Source: Acidobacteriota bacterium (lineage in GTDB: Bacteria > Acidobacteriota > Blastocatellia > Pyrinomonadales > Pyrinomonadaceae). Taken from it: 64,000 nucleotides of DNA. The notes below the pieces were generated by a model. The model did no database searches and was not told the DNA's origin. It saw only the letters and a program-made list of their open reading frames with translations. Of this stretch, positions 24,660-33,514 are shown piece after piece; the first letter of the stretch is position 1, and every line of letters begins with the position of its first letter. The translations under genes and the position numbers were made by a program. The stretch lies in assembly GCA_020199775.1 (NCBI GenBank), contig JAIVJZ010000040.1, positions 248,001 through 312,000 on the forward strand, written 5' to 3'.

Positions 24660-25112
24660 TCAGGCGACAATCTTTAATTTGGTAAGCGAGTTCAGCGTCC
24701 ATATGATGATCCACGCGATAATGAATATGAAGTAGTAAAGCGGAAACACTACTTTATTTTCCATTAACATTTTCCTGCTTTCAACTTCTTTATAAGCGGT
24801 AGATAAAAGCGTCATGCCATACGCTTCTTCGATCTGTTTTGCCCGACTCATTTCCCCCTGCATGTGCGCGGCGAGCCGCCGCTCGCTATTCAGGCCGAGG
24901 AGGAGAACGAAAAATGCTATGGTCGAAAGCAGGAAGCTGGAGAAATCAAGGCTCAACAACTTGGAACCGATAATCGTCAGGATAGCAGCTTGAACCGTCG
25001 TCACGAACGCCATGTCTTGTCGGCGTAAACTGCTGAAGTGTCGAAACAACCCTAGAGCACTGGAATATTCTTCCCTCGCAATATCCCAAATTTTAGTGTC
25101 ATTCGATGACAT
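24660..25112 (-). CDS. Three-helix membrane protein of unknown function
   Basis: A 150-residue protein. A helical N-terminus (WDIAREEYSSALGLFRHFSSLRRQD) precedes a tight two-helix hairpin (about residues 36-54 and 56-75), a long cytoplasmic helix rich in charge (ERRLAAHMQGEMSRAKQIEEAYG) and a last helix near the C-terminus (FPLYYFIFIIAWIIIWTL). The hairpin-plus-linker layout recalls SLATT-type effector membrane proteins, but I see no diagnostic motif. The gene is clearly lower in GC than its surroundings, a sign of transfer. Confidence 0.6.
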   Translation of the reverse strand: MSSNDTKIWDIAREEYSSALGLFRHFSSLRRQDMAFVTTVQAAILTIIGSKLLSLDFSSFLLSTIAFFVLLLGLNSERRLAAHMQGEMSRAKQIEEAYGMTLLSTAYKEVESRKMLMENKVVFPLYYFIFIIAWIIIWTLNSLTKLKIVA

Positions 25113-25233
25113 CGTGGCCTCCTACCAACCTTCGTCATTCAATAGAGAGTTCGACCAGTCTGAGTGCGCGGACGATGCCGCTCGCCTGACCGCGCGGCAG
25201 GTTCCTCGTTCCCCTCCGGTAGCCTTCTCAACG

Positions 25234-27849
25234 TTAACGTCTACGCGTATCGACACCCTGTCCGACGGGTGATGCGCCCGCGGCGTCGGGGTGCAGGTTT
25301 TCCGTGAACAGTTTGAGTATCCGTTTGTACTCGTCCGCCCAACTCGTGTCGCGCTCGAAGGCGTGGTCTTCGACGGGGTAGGCGGCGAGTTCCCAGTTCT
25401 CTTTTCTCAGTTCGATGAGACGCTGCGCGAGGCGCACGGAGTCTTGAAAGTGGACGTTGACGTCAACCATGCCGTGGCAGATGAGCAGCGCGCCGCGCAA
25501 GCCTTCCGCGAAGTAGATCGGCGAACTGCGCTTGTAAGCTTCGAGGTCGGTCTGCGGCAGGTTGAGAATGTTCGAGGTGTAGGGGTGGTTGTAGTGCGCC
25601 CAATCGGTGACGGGGCGCAAGGCCGCGCCCGCCGCGAACACGTCCGGCGTGGTGAACATCGCCATCAGCGTGATGAAGCCGCCGTAAGAGCCGCCGTAGA
25701 TGCCGATGCGCTTCGGGTCGATGTTGTGCTCGGCGGAGAGGTAGCGCGCGGCGTCTACGTGGTCGGTCAAATCTTTGCCGCCCATGTGGCGATAGATGCC
25801 GGTGCGCCAGTCGCGCCCGTAACCGGCCGAGCCGCGATAGTCTATGTCGAGCACGGTGTAACCGCGCTCCATCAGCAAGTGATGAAACATGTACTCGCGA
25901 TAATAGTTGCTCCACCACCTATGCACGTTTTGCAAGTAGCCCGCGCCGTGAACGAACAGGACGGCCGCGCCGTTCGGCCGCGCGGGTTTGTAGAGACGCG
26001 CCTGCACGGTCGCCCCGTCGCGCGCACGAACTGCGACGATGGGCGGCTCGATCCAGTTGTGCGTGAAAAATTCGGGGATGGGCGAGGTCGTCACCTGTCT
26101 CGCGTCCGACATGGGCGCGCTCGCGGCGAGGTAAAGTTCCGGCGGCTTGTTGCTGTAAGAACGGACGATGGCGAGCATCCGTTCGTCGGGCGAGATGTCG
26201 GCCGCGTTGTTGCCGGGAAGCGCGGTGAGACGCGTCGGGCGCGCGCCGCCCGCGACCGGCATCGAGTAAAGGTGTCGCTCGGCAAAACTCACTTCGCTTG
26301 AGGTGAAATAGAACTTCGACTTGTCTTCGGAGAGCCGCACGTCCGAGACTTCAAACGCGCCGCGCGTCAACTGCACCGGCCTGCTGCCGCCGTCTATCGA
26401 AACTGTGTAGAGGTGCGCGAAGCCGTCCTGCTCCGACTCGAAATAGACGCGGCGGTTGTCCGGGAGCCAGCCGAGCGTGAACGCGCCGGGACCGTTCGCC
26501 CACGCGTCGTCGTGCAGCGCGGCGAGCGTTTTCGTTTTGCCCGTCGCCGGGTCGAGCAGCAGCACCCAACGATCTTTGTTGTCGGCCGAGCGCGCGAGCA
26601 TCGCCGCCCTGCTCCCGTCCTCCGACCATTGCAACTGGAAAAGCTGCACGTCGCGTTCGCGCGCCTGCGCGCCCGTCTGCGCGGTCGTTTCGGTCTGCGT
26701 GCGCGGCGGCTGTTGACCCTGCTGCTGCTGTTGCTGCTGCCCTTGAGTTTGTTGCTGTGTCTGCGCCTGCTGTGCCTGTCCCTGCTGAGTTTGTTGCTGC
26801 GTGTCCGCGCCGCGCTCGCGCCCGGCCTGCTCGGTGGCGTTCTGTTCGGTGCGCGTGCGCACGATGGGCGCGGCTTCCGCGCGCTGCCCGTGCTCCACAT
26901 TCCGCGCGTCGCCCGTCTCGACCGAGATGACGGCCATGCGCGTGCGACCCTGCGCGTCGCCCACCTTCGTGCGCCCCGGAATGTCCTGCGTGTAGGCCGA
27001 CTCCGTAACGTAGTTCGGCACAATCGTCTGCTTGGCCGCCGGCGCGGGCTCCGTGATGACGGCGACGACGAAGCGGCCGTCGGGCGAGAGCGTGAGATTC
27101 GAGACGGTCTGCCCCGTCGGGATGTTGAAGGGCTTCCGCCGCTCGCGCGCCTTGCGTTTCGCCTCCTGCTCCTCGCGCCGCTCGGCGCGCTCGCGCACGG
27201 CTTCGAGCAACGCGCGCTCCTCCTTCTTCAAAACTTCCTGACTCTCCGTCCCGCGCTCCGGCTGCCCGCCGCCGCCGCCACTGCCGCCGCCGACGCGTAT
27301 GTCGGTCAACTGTTCGAGCAGGCCGCCGCCGTCGAGCGAAAGCACGTAGAGATTGTTCTGGCGCGTGAAGTAGACGCGCCGCCCGTCGCGCGTGAAGTGC
27401 GGGTTCGTCTCCGCCTCGGTCGTGCGCGTGAGCGGCCTGCGCGCGGCGCGCGCGTGCTCGTAGAGATAAACGTCGCCCTCTTCGGCGAAGACCGTCCACC
27501 TCTTATCCTTCGACAACTCGCCCGACGCGGGCGGCGCGTTCTTCGCTTCCTCCTCCGAGAGTTTGCGCAAGCCCGTGCCGTCGCGGTTGACGACGTAAGT
27601 GTCCATCTCTTTAAGGCGCGCTTCCGTCGCCTGCTTCCAACGGAAATAGACGCGCGCGCCGTCCTGCGACCAGCGCACGCTCCCCGGTTCATAGCCCACG
27701 AGCGCGGCCCCGCGCATGATGCTGTCAACCGTCAACTCGAACTTCTTCGACGAAGCCGTCGGCGTCGGTTGCGCGATGAGCGTTTGTTGGAGGAGAAGGA
27801 AGGCGACCGAGAGCGCGGCCAGCGCGTGGAGGTTAATGCTGTTTTTCAT
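25234..27849 (-). CDS. S9-family serine peptidase (prolyl oligopeptidase/DPP-like)
   Basis: An 871-residue exported peptidase. A signal peptide (AALSVAFLLLQQTLIAQ) precedes a beta-propeller domain with PD40-like repeats to about residue 610, then an alpha/beta-hydrolase domain. The catalytic triad is Ser721 (GGSYGGF), Asp796 (MVDVNVH) and His829 (EDHAF). Such enzymes cleave short peptides after Pro or related residues, probably in the periplasm to scavenge peptides. The propeller is interrupted at about residues 345-390 by a Gln/Thr-rich low-complexity insert and by a charged Arg/Glu helix near 210-235. It is close to, and co-oriented with, a glutamine-amidotransferase gene. Confidence 0.92.
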   Translation of the reverse strand: MKNSINLHALAALSVAFLLLQQTLIAQPTPTASSKKFELTVDSIMRGAALVGYEPGSVRWSQDGARVYFRWKQATEARLKEMDTYVVNRDGTGLRKLSEEEAKNAPPASGELSKDKRWTVFAEEGDVYLYEHARAARRPLTRTTEAETNPHFTRDGRRVYFTRQNNLYVLSLDGGGLLEQLTDIRVGGGSGGGGGQPERGTESQEVLKKEERALLEAVRERAERREEQEAKRKARERRKPFNIPTGQTVSNLTLSPDGRFVVAVITEPAPAAKQTIVPNYVTESAYTQDIPGRTKVGDAQGRTRMAVISVETGDARNVEHGQRAEAAPIVRTRTEQNATEQAGRERGADTQQQTQQGQAQQAQTQQQTQGQQQQQQQGQQPPRTQTETTAQTGAQARERDVQLFQLQWSEDGSRAAMLARSADNKDRWVLLLDPATGKTKTLAALHDDAWANGPGAFTLGWLPDNRRVYFESEQDGFAHLYTVSIDGGSRPVQLTRGAFEVSDVRLSEDKSKFYFTSSEVSFAERHLYSMPVAGGARPTRLTALPGNNAADISPDERMLAIVRSYSNKPPELYLAASAPMSDARQVTTSPIPEFFTHNWIEPPIVAVRARDGATVQARLYKPARPNGAAVLFVHGAGYLQNVHRWWSNYYREYMFHHLLMERGYTVLDIDYRGSAGYGRDWRTGIYRHMGGKDLTDHVDAARYLSAEHNIDPKRIGIYGGSYGGFITLMAMFTTPDVFAAGAALRPVTDWAHYNHPYTSNILNLPQTDLEAYKRSSPIYFAEGLRGALLICHGMVDVNVHFQDSVRLAQRLIELRKENWELAAYPVEDHAFERDTSWADEYKRILKLFTENLHPDAAGASPVGQGVDTRRR

Positions 27850-27866
27850 ATCCCGTTTTCTTGTGC

Positions 27867-28736
27867 TTAAAGATTGATTGCCTCGACCCGCACGTTCAAA
27901 TCCGGCGTCACCGTGACGGTGTGATTGTCCGGCACGTCGAGCCAGTCGTCCCGGTCGTCCGTCAGCCGCTCGCTGGAGACGATGACCGCCGCGGCCTGCT
28001 CCTGCGCCTTAACCGTGTGCATGTCGCACAGGCCGCCGGGCAGGCACTCGAAACGCTTGCCCCGCGAGATGTGCAGCGAGTTCCCGGCCATGCCTTCGGC
28101 CGAGCAGTAGCGCGAGATGACGATTGATTCGCCGTCCGTCACGGCGAAATTATAATGCGAAGGCTCGACCACGCCCTCGGCGCGCGTCCACTCGTTCAGG
28201 AGCGCGATTGACTCGACGACGGCGGCGCGCATGTCCTCGCCGCGCGCCTCGCCGAAGGGCACGCGCAAGCTATTGAGAAAAAGCGCGAAGGCGTGCTCCG
28301 AGTCGGTCGTGCCCATCACCATGTTGTAAAACTCGTCCTTCAAACTCTCGCGTAAACGTCGCCTGATGCGTTCAAACCCGGCGACCCCGCCGTTGTGCAT
28401 CCACATGAAACGGTCGTAAGCGAACGGGTGGACGTTCGACTCCATCACGGCCATCCCCGGCGATGCCGCGCGCACGTGCGCGAACAGGCAAGACGCGCGC
28501 ACCTTCACGGCGAGGTGCTGCAAGTTGCGGTTCGACCATGCGGGCATCACCGTGCGCTGCACGCACGGCGTCGGGTCGATGTCGGGCACGTACCAGCCGA
28601 CGCCGAAGCCGTCGCCGTTCAAAGGCTCGGCGCGCTCGCGCGCCTTGTAGCTCTGCATGATCAGCGAGTTGACGGGGCGGTATAATAAATCCGCCAGCAG
28701 CAGGGGCGCGCCCACATACGCTAAAAAGCGACACAT
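27867..28736 (-). CDS. Class II glutamine amidotransferase, YafJ/EgtC-like
   Basis: A 289-residue N-terminal-nucleophile protein. Cys2 (MCRFLAYVG) is the expected nucleophile after Met removal. NGDGFGVGWY, the Arg-containing VRASCLFAHVRAAS, and HPFAYDRFMWMHNGGV (oxyanion and glutamine binding) are the family marks. It resembles YafJ and EgtC, the gamma-glutamyl hydrolase of ergothioneine synthesis, but no other egt gene is present, so the substrate is open. It starts 17 nt upstream of the region ending at the S9 gene start and may be co-transcribed with it. Confidence 0.88.
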   Translation of the reverse strand: MCRFLAYVGAPLLLADLLYRPVNSLIMQSYKARERAEPLNGDGFGVGWYVPDIDPTPCVQRTVMPAWSNRNLQHLAVKVRASCLFAHVRAASPGMAVMESNVHPFAYDRFMWMHNGGVAGFERIRRRLRESLKDEFYNMVMGTTDSEHAFALFLNSLRVPFGEARGEDMRAAVVESIALLNEWTRAEGVVEPSHYNFAVTDGESIVISRYCSAEGMAGNSLHISRGKRFECLPGGLCDMHTVKAQEQAAAVIVSSERLTDDRDDWLDVPDNHTVTVTPDLNVRVEAINL

Positions 28737-28738
28737 AA

Positions 28739-28769
28739 TTTTATGCTCTAAAGGGTTTTATGCTCTAAA
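28739..28769. repeat. Two 14-bp direct repeats at 17-bp spacing
   Basis: TTTTATGCTCTAAA occurs at 28739-28752 and again at 28756-28769, in the 43-bp spacer between divergent genes. It lies where a promoter or operator for the small acidic protein would be expected. Confidence 0.7.
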
Positions 28770-28779
28770 CGGAGACAAA

Positions 28780-28977
28780 ATGAGCGAACGGCGAGATGAT
28801 ACAACACAACCCGGCGAACCCGACGCGCCCCCGACGCGCGAACGCGCGCCGCAAAAGTATTACGACGACGACGCGACGGGCTACGAGATTTACGATCCGG
28901 CAACAGACGAGGACGAAGACGAGACGGACGACGGGAACGCCGCAGAGACCGCGGACGACGAACCCGGGCGCGGGTGA
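28780..28977 (+). CDS. Small acidic, disordered protein
   Basis: A 65-residue protein with GGAGA at 28771-28775 before the ATG at 28780. It is almost entirely hydrophilic and very acidic, with Asp/Glu runs in the second half (DPATDEDEDETDD). There is no hydrophobic core, signal peptide or motif, so it is probably unstructured. A longer in-frame reading starts inside the divergent amidotransferase gene and is not credible. No family recognised. Confidence 0.6.
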   Translation: MSERRDDTTQPGEPDAPPTRERAPQKYYDDDATGYEIYDPATDEDEDETDDGNAAETADDEPGRG

Positions 28978-29136
28978 GATTGCCTGTGACGCCCCGCGAG
29001 CAGCGCCCACACACCGAATGAATATCGTGTGACAATTCGCTAAGTGTCATAGCGGCGACAAGCGGACGCGCCCGCGCGCGTTACCCTGTGCGGGTGACAG
29101 CTAACTTTCACCTGCCAACCGGGAGCAAACAAATTT

Positions 29137-29607
29137 ATGCCGCCTCGCCTCCGTCGTCTATGCACACTCGTCGTCGCGAGTTTCTTTTTCTTCTGCACGC
29201 TCGCGGGCTTCCACGCAACAAGCGCGGGACAAAATCCTCAGAGCGACGCCGTCAGGACAACGCCCGCCGAGACGCTGCGTACCGCGCAAACCATCTTCAT
29301 TCGCACCAAGTCCGTTTACTTCAAACCCGCCGCCCTCGAACAGGAGTTGCTCAATCGCGACGAAGTTCAATACTGGGGCTTGGTGATCTCGCGCGACGAG
29401 ACGGACGCGGACTTAATTATCGAGGTTGACCGGAAACTCTTTACCAACAGGTTCGTCTACAGCGTGCTCGACCCGCGCACGAACAGGGTTTTGCTCAGCG
29501 GGAAGATCGGCTCGCTCGGCGGCACGGTCGAGAGGCAAATCGCCGACGGCTTCGTCAAGCGCATACGGCCGTTCCGCGCCCTCGCCGCTCCGGCTCACAG
29601 CAAATAG
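29137..29607 (+). CDS. Secreted protein of unknown function
   Basis: A 156-residue exported protein. A GGGAG site lies upstream of the ATG. The signal peptide (TLVVASFFFFCTLAGFHATSA) ends near residue 30. The mature part (AQTIFIRTKSVYFKPAALEQELLNR, DADLIIEVDRKLFTNRFVYSVLD, VLLSGKIGSLGG) has the alternation of an alpha/beta domain found in many small acidobacterial exported proteins without known function. It converges on typA and shares a bidirectional terminator with it. Confidence 0.75.
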   Translation: MPPRLRRLCTLVVASFFFFCTLAGFHATSAGQNPQSDAVRTTPAETLRTAQTIFIRTKSVYFKPAALEQELLNRDEVQYWGLVISRDETDADLIIEVDRKLFTNRFVYSVLDPRTNRVLLSGKIGSLGGTVERQIADGFVKRIRPFRALAAPAHSK

Positions 29608-29628
29608 TTCGCACGGGCTGCTGACGAC

Positions 29629-29663
29629 GAGAGGCCGCGACAATTAGCATGTCGCGGCCTCTC
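29629..29663. terminator. Bidirectional terminator hairpin
   Basis: A perfect 14-bp stem, GAGAGGCCGCGACA (29629-29642) with TGTCGCGGCCTCTC (29650-29663), and a 7-nt loop, placed between two convergent genes. Confidence 0.9.
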
Positions 29664-29682
29664 AGTTTCCGGCTCCCGGCGT

Positions 29683-31515
29683 TTACGCCTGCTTCGCCTC
29701 CGACTCTTTCTTCTTCGGCCGCAGGTTCGCGGGCAGCACGCGCTTGCGCAGGCGGATCGTCTGGGGCGTCACCTCGACGAGTTCGTCGTCGGCGATGAAT
29801 TCCAGAGCCTGTTCGAGTGAGAGGTCTTTGACGGGCACGAGGCGCATCGCTTCGTCCGCGCTCGCGGCGCGCATGTTCGTCAGTTTCTTCTCCTTGATGA
29901 CGTTCACGTCGAGATCGACGGCGCGCGCGTTCTCACCGATGATCATGCCCTCGTAAACCTTCACGCCGGGGCGCACGAACATCGTCCCGCGCTCCTGCAA
30001 GTTGAAGAGCGCGTATGTCGTCGTCTCGCCCGTGCGGTCGGAGACGAGTGAGCCGGTCGCGCGGCCGCGCATCGTGCCCTGCCAGTCGCCCCAGCGCAAA
30101 AACAGCGTATTCAGCAAGCCCGTGCCCTTCGTCTCCGTCAGAAACTCGCCGCGAAAACCGATGAGGCCGCGCGAAGGCGTCTCGAATTCCAGACGCACGC
30201 GCCCCGTGCCGTGATTGACCATCTTCGTCATCTGCCCTTTTCGCCGCCCCATCGCCTCCGTCACGACGCCGATGAATTCGTCCGGGCAATCGACCACGAC
30301 GAGTTCAATCGGTTCGAGAGTTTTCCCGTCGCGCTGGTGCGTGATAACCTGCGGCTTCGACACCTGTAGCTCGTAGCTCTCGCGGCGCATCATCTCGATC
30401 AGGATGGCGAGTTGCAACTCGCCGCGCCCTGAAACTTTGAATTGATCCGGCGTCTCGGTCTCCTCCACGCGGATCGCGACGTTGCTCAAGAGCTCCCGGT
30501 CGAGCCGCTCGCGCAGTTGTCTGGACGTGACGTACTTCCCTTCGCGCCCCGCGAACGGCGAGTTGTTGACGCTGAAGATCATCGAGATCGTCGGCTCGTC
30601 GACGGCGATCACCGGCAGCCTCTGCGGGTTGTCCGCGCTCGAAATGGTCTCGCCGATCTCGATGCCTTCCATCCCGGCGAGCGCGACGATGTCGCCGACG
30701 CCCGCGCGCGCGACGGGCTCGCGCTTCAGCCCCTCGAAGGCGTAAAGCTGCGAGACGCGCGTCTTCTGCACCGCGCCGTCGCGCTTGATGACCGCCACCG
30801 TTTCGCCCTGCGCGATCTCGCCGGAGAAAATGCGCCCGATGGCGAGCCGCCCGACATACTCGTTGTAATCCAGATTCGCGACGAGCAGTTGCAGCGAGTC
30901 GCTGCGCAGGGCGCGCGGCGCGGGGATCGTCTCGATGATTTGATCGAAGAGAGGTCTCAGGTCGCCCGACTCGTCGGTCAACTGTTTTTTCGCCACGCCG
31001 TCGCGCGACACGGCGTAGAGGATCGGAAACTCGATCTGCTCGTCCGTCGCGTCGAGGTCGAGGAACAGTTCGTAAATTTCGTCCACCACTTCCGCCGGGC
31101 GCGCGTCGTGCCGGTCGATCTTATTGACGACGGCGATGACCGGCAGGCGCAACTCCAAAGCCTTGCGCAAGACGAAGCGCGTCTGCGGCAGACAACCTTC
31201 CGCCGCGTCCACGAGCAGCATCACCCCGTCCACCATCTTCAACACGCGTTCGACCTCGCCGCCGAAGTCGGCGTGCCCCGGCGTGTCGAGGATGTTGATC
31301 TTCACGTCGCCGTAGCGCACGGCCGTGTTCTTCGCCATGATCGTGATGCCGCGCTCGCGTTCCAAGTCCATCGAGTCCATCACGCGGTCAATGATGTGTT
31401 CGTTCTCGCGGTACGTCCCGGCCTGCTTGAGCATCGCATCGACGAGCGTCGTCTTGCCATGATCGACGTGCGCGATGATGGCGATGTTGCGTATATCTTT
31501 TCTTTCTTCTGTCAT
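29683..31515 (-). CDS. typA: Translational GTPase TypA/BipA
   Basis: A 610-residue ribosome-associated GTPase acting in 50S assembly and stress adaptation. G1 is HVDHGKTT (residues 16-23), followed by RGITIMAKN (switch I), [14 protein letters not shown] (G3) and [12 protein letters not shown] (G4). The TypA-specific C-terminal domain is recognisable from [17 protein letters not shown] and [23 protein letters not shown] start at the ATG at 31515 ([10 protein letters not shown]), which matches the family; GGGGAG lies very close upstream. A start six codons earlier is possible. The last 20 residues are Lys-rich. Confidence 0.95.
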   Translation of the reverse strand: MTEERKDIRNIAIIAHVDHGKTTLVDAMLKQAGTYRENEHIIDRVMDSMDLERERGITIMAKNTAVRYGDVKINILDTPGHADFGGEVERVLKMVDGVMLLVDAAEGCLPQTRFVLRKALELRLPVIAVVNKIDRHDARPAEVVDEIYELFLDLDATDEQIEFPILYAVSRDGVAKKQLTDESGDLRPLFDQIIETIPAPRALRSDSLQLLVANLDYNEYVGRLAIGRIFSGEIAQGETVAVIKRDGAVQKTRVSQLYAFEGLKREPVARAGVGDIVALAGMEGIEIGETISSADNPQRLPVIAVDEPTISMIFSVNNSPFAGREGKYVTSRQLRERLDRELLSNVAIRVEETETPDQFKVSGRGELQLAILIEMMRRESYELQVSKPQVITHQRDGKTLEPIELVVVDCPDEFIGVVTEAMGRRKGQMTKMVNHGTGRVRLEFETPSRGLIGFRGEFLTETKGTGLLNTLFLRWGDWQGTMRGRATGSLVSDRTGETTTYALFNLQERGTMFVRPGVKVYEGMIIGENARAVDLDVNVIKEKKLTNMRAASADEAMRLVPVKDLSLEQALEFIADDELVEVTPQTIRLRKRVLPANLRPKKKESEAKQA

Positions 31516-31678
31516 AACTCCCCTATAGATCAAAACGGCGCATTTCGGAGCGCCACATCAAACCGCATATCATAACACGCGCCGCCCGATTATCCTCGCG
31601 CACCGGCGCGCACGGCCGGGCGTCTGCGACCGCGTGACTGATTAAACAGTCGGCGAGGCGAGCGCGGACGGGCCGTCC

Positions 31679-32140
31679 TTACGATTCGAACGCGCCCGTC
31701 TGGCGCAACGCTTCATAGAGGACGATGGCGACGGAGGTGGCGAGATTGAGGCTGCGGACGTTAGGATTCAGCATCGGGATCGTGACGCAGTTCGAGGCGT
31801 TGGCGCGGAGCAATTCTTCCGGCAAACCGCGTGTTTCCCGGCCAAAAATCAAACAATCGCCGTCCGCGTAACGCCAATCGGTGTAGGCTCTGCGGGCTTT
31901 CGTCGTGAGGTAGACGAAGCGCGCCCGGGGCAGCGCGGCGCGTAGCGCGTCGAGGTCTCGGTGCCTTGAGAGTTGCACTTCAGGCCAGTAGTCCAACCCC
32001 GCGCGCCGCACCGCGCGGTCGTCCAGACGAAACCCGGCGACGCCGACGATGTGCAAGGGCGTCCGCGTCGCCGCGCACAGACGCGCGACGTTGCCGGTGT
32101 TCGGCGGTATCTCCGGTTCGACCAGCGCGACGTGAATCAT
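31679..32140 (-). CDS. trmL: tRNA (cytidine(34)-2'-O)-methyltransferase TrmL
   Basis: A 153-residue SPOUT methyltransferase, close to the usual family length. It methylates the ribose of the wobble base in tRNA-Leu. Family blocks are present in order: ALVEPEIPPNTGNVARLCAA (N-terminal RNA-facing region), CLIFGRETRGLPEELL (knot region) and IPMLNPNVRSLNLATSVAIVLYEALRQ (the deep trefoil knot that binds SAM). It stands alone, 163 nt downstream of the typA start on the same strand. Confidence 0.93.
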   Translation of the reverse strand: MIHVALVEPEIPPNTGNVARLCAATRTPLHIVGVAGFRLDDRAVRRAGLDYWPEVQLSRHRDLDALRAALPRARFVYLTTKARRAYTDWRYADGDCLIFGRETRGLPEELLRANASNCVTIPMLNPNVRSLNLATSVAIVLYEALRQTGAFES

Positions 32141-32146
32141 AGCGTG

Positions 32147-32245
32147 GTGTCCGTGGTTCGTCGTCCGCGATCAACTGTTCAATTTCACGTCCGGCGATAC
32201 GACCCGGTGACGAACAACAAAACGCGGGTTCACGGACGGACGACT
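32147..32245. repeat. Degenerate inverted heptamer array (pair 8)
   Basis: Left units GTGTCCG, TGGTTCG, TCGTCCG (32147-32167). Right arm about 32211-32245 has CGAACAA, CGGGTTC, ACGGACG, GACGACT. Period 7 is clear but pairing is imperfect. Two further small hairpins follow at 32262-32292 (8-bp stem) and 32300-32316, behind the histone-like gene. Confidence 0.5.
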
Positions 32246-32371
32246 CATGACAAAAGAATTAGGACGGCGTGCTGTAGCAGCGTTCGCCGTCCCTTGAATG
32301 GTCTCGGTTTGAGACCGAATGTATTGTGTGCGCTTCGGAAAGTTGTTGAGTTAATCGGCTTGAACTGACTA

Positions 32372-32536
32372 CTACCGCTTCTTCGAACCGCTCTTCGAGC
32401 CGCCCTTCTTCGAGCCGCCCTTGGAACCGCCCTTCGACGCGCCCTTCGAACCGCCCTTTGAACCGCCCTTGGAACCGCCCTTCGACGCGCTCTTCTTCGA
32501 ACCGCCTTTGGAACCACCAGCTTTCTTAGTTGCCAT
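32372..32536 (-). CDS. Lys-rich Gly-Gly-Ser-Lys repeat protein, histone H1-like
   Basis: A 54-residue, extremely basic protein built from GGSK or closely related tetrapeptides after MATKKAGGSK. An AGGAG site precedes the ATG at 32536; the reading to 32593 adds 19 unlikely residues. The composition (about one third Lys, with Gly and Ser, no acidic residues) is like the C-terminal tails of bacterial histone H1-like and AlgP-type proteins that coat DNA or RNA. The underlying DNA is a 12-bp imperfect tandem repeat and so probably varies in copy number between strains. Confidence 0.75.
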   Translation of the reverse strand: MATKKAGGSKGGSKKSASKGGSKGGSKGGSKGASKGGSKGGSKKGGSKSGSKKR

Positions 32537-32797
32537 AAGTCTTCGTTGCTCCTTTTTCTCTTGGTTGTTTGTGACCACAAGATGCTGTGTCAATTTTCAT
32601 CTTGTGGCCTAGACTAAACAGCGCACAACATGTTGGACTTATAAACATAAAGCGATCAGTTGTCAATAACTTAATTCTTAATCGCTACTTTATTTTCGCG
32701 CGCGATGGTGGTGCGCGTGATGATGAAGACATGTGGCAGACGCGCGGAGAGCGCGTCGCTGATCAGCGACGCGCTCTCCGCGGAGTTGAAAATGCGA
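32537..32797. other. Spacer with AT-rich tract and 40-bp palindrome
   Basis: Spacer upstream of the histone-like gene. About 32600-32700 is AT-rich for this genome and is the likely promoter region for that gene. The 40-bp palindrome is listed separately. I see no further gene. Confidence 0.5.
32743..32782. repeat. Perfect 40-bp palindrome
   Basis: The 20 bases 32743-32762 are the exact reverse complement of 32763-32782, with no central spacer. It lies 16 nt behind the pseudopilin stop. As RNA it would form a long GC-rich hairpin with a minimal loop, but no T-run follows in either direction. Confidence 0.9.
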
Positions 32798-33514
32798 TTA
32801 GCGGTAGACCGGAGTGAAGACCCAGCGGTCGTGTCGTTCGATGCCGTAGTAAGTGATCACCGAGGGACAACGGCTGCGGCTGGCGACGCCGATGAAGGGC
32901 GTGGCGGTCTCGTTCGCCGAGGTGTCCAGATCGCAGCGCGCATCCGCTGCGTCTCGCTTGTCGTCCTTGTCATTGTCGAGTCCGATGATCGCGCCGCCGG
33001 AGATCGCGCCCAGCGGCTCAAAGGCTTTATAGCGTGCGCTGGTGACGGGCGGGATGCCGCCGTTGTACTTCAACACGCTTTGTTTGAAATCGAGAAAGGC
33101 GCGGTCGTCGGGGCGGATCAGTTTCCACTCGCCGTCGTCGTTGAGCGGATCGCGCGCGGCGGCCTTGCGCAGAATCTGAATCTTCTTGAACGCGCCGGGG
33201 AACGGCTCGACGCCTTCGAGCAACTCGTCCATGCTCTTTGGCGGAGTCCCTTTCGCGTGTCGATAGAGCGCGATGGCTTCGGCGACTTCCTCGCCGCGCG
33301 CGATGGCTTCGCGTTCGAGGTTGCGCACCGCTTGCTGGCGCAGTCGCGGCGCGGCGGCGGTGAGCGAGAGCGCGAGGATCGACATCAGGGCGAGCAGCGC
33401 GACGAGCGTGTAGCCGCGTTCGCCCCCGCGCGGCGCGACTGCGCCGCCGCGCCGCCGCCGCGACCGCGACGCAGATGGAGAGTCGTGTTGGACGCCGTTA
33501 GTCTTGAGGTTCAT
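32798..33514 (-). CDS. Pseudopilin-like protein (type II secretion/type IV pilus family)
   Basis: A 238-residue protein with a prepilin peptidase site, GERG/YTLVALLALMSILALSL, preceded by a long basic leader of about 34 residues. The first mature residue is Tyr not Phe, and the conserved Glu5 is Ala, as in minor pseudopilins that cap the fibre. The helix continues with LRQQAVRNLEREAIARGEEVAEAI, then a GspG-like region (YRHAKGTPPKSMDELL, ARDPLNDDGEWKLI). It overlaps the preceding gene by 17 nt and closes the PilN-PilO operon. Confidence 0.8.
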   Translation of the reverse strand: MNLKTNGVQHDSPSASRSRRRRGGAVAPRGGERGYTLVALLALMSILALSLTAAAPRLRQQAVRNLEREAIARGEEVAEAIALYRHAKGTPPKSMDELLEGVEPFPGAFKKIQILRKAAARDPLNDDGEWKLIRPDDRAFLDFKQSVLKYNGGIPPVTSARYKAFEPLGAISGGAIIGLDNDKDDKRDAADARCDLDTSANETATPFIGVASRSRCPSVITYYGIERHDRWVFTPVYR

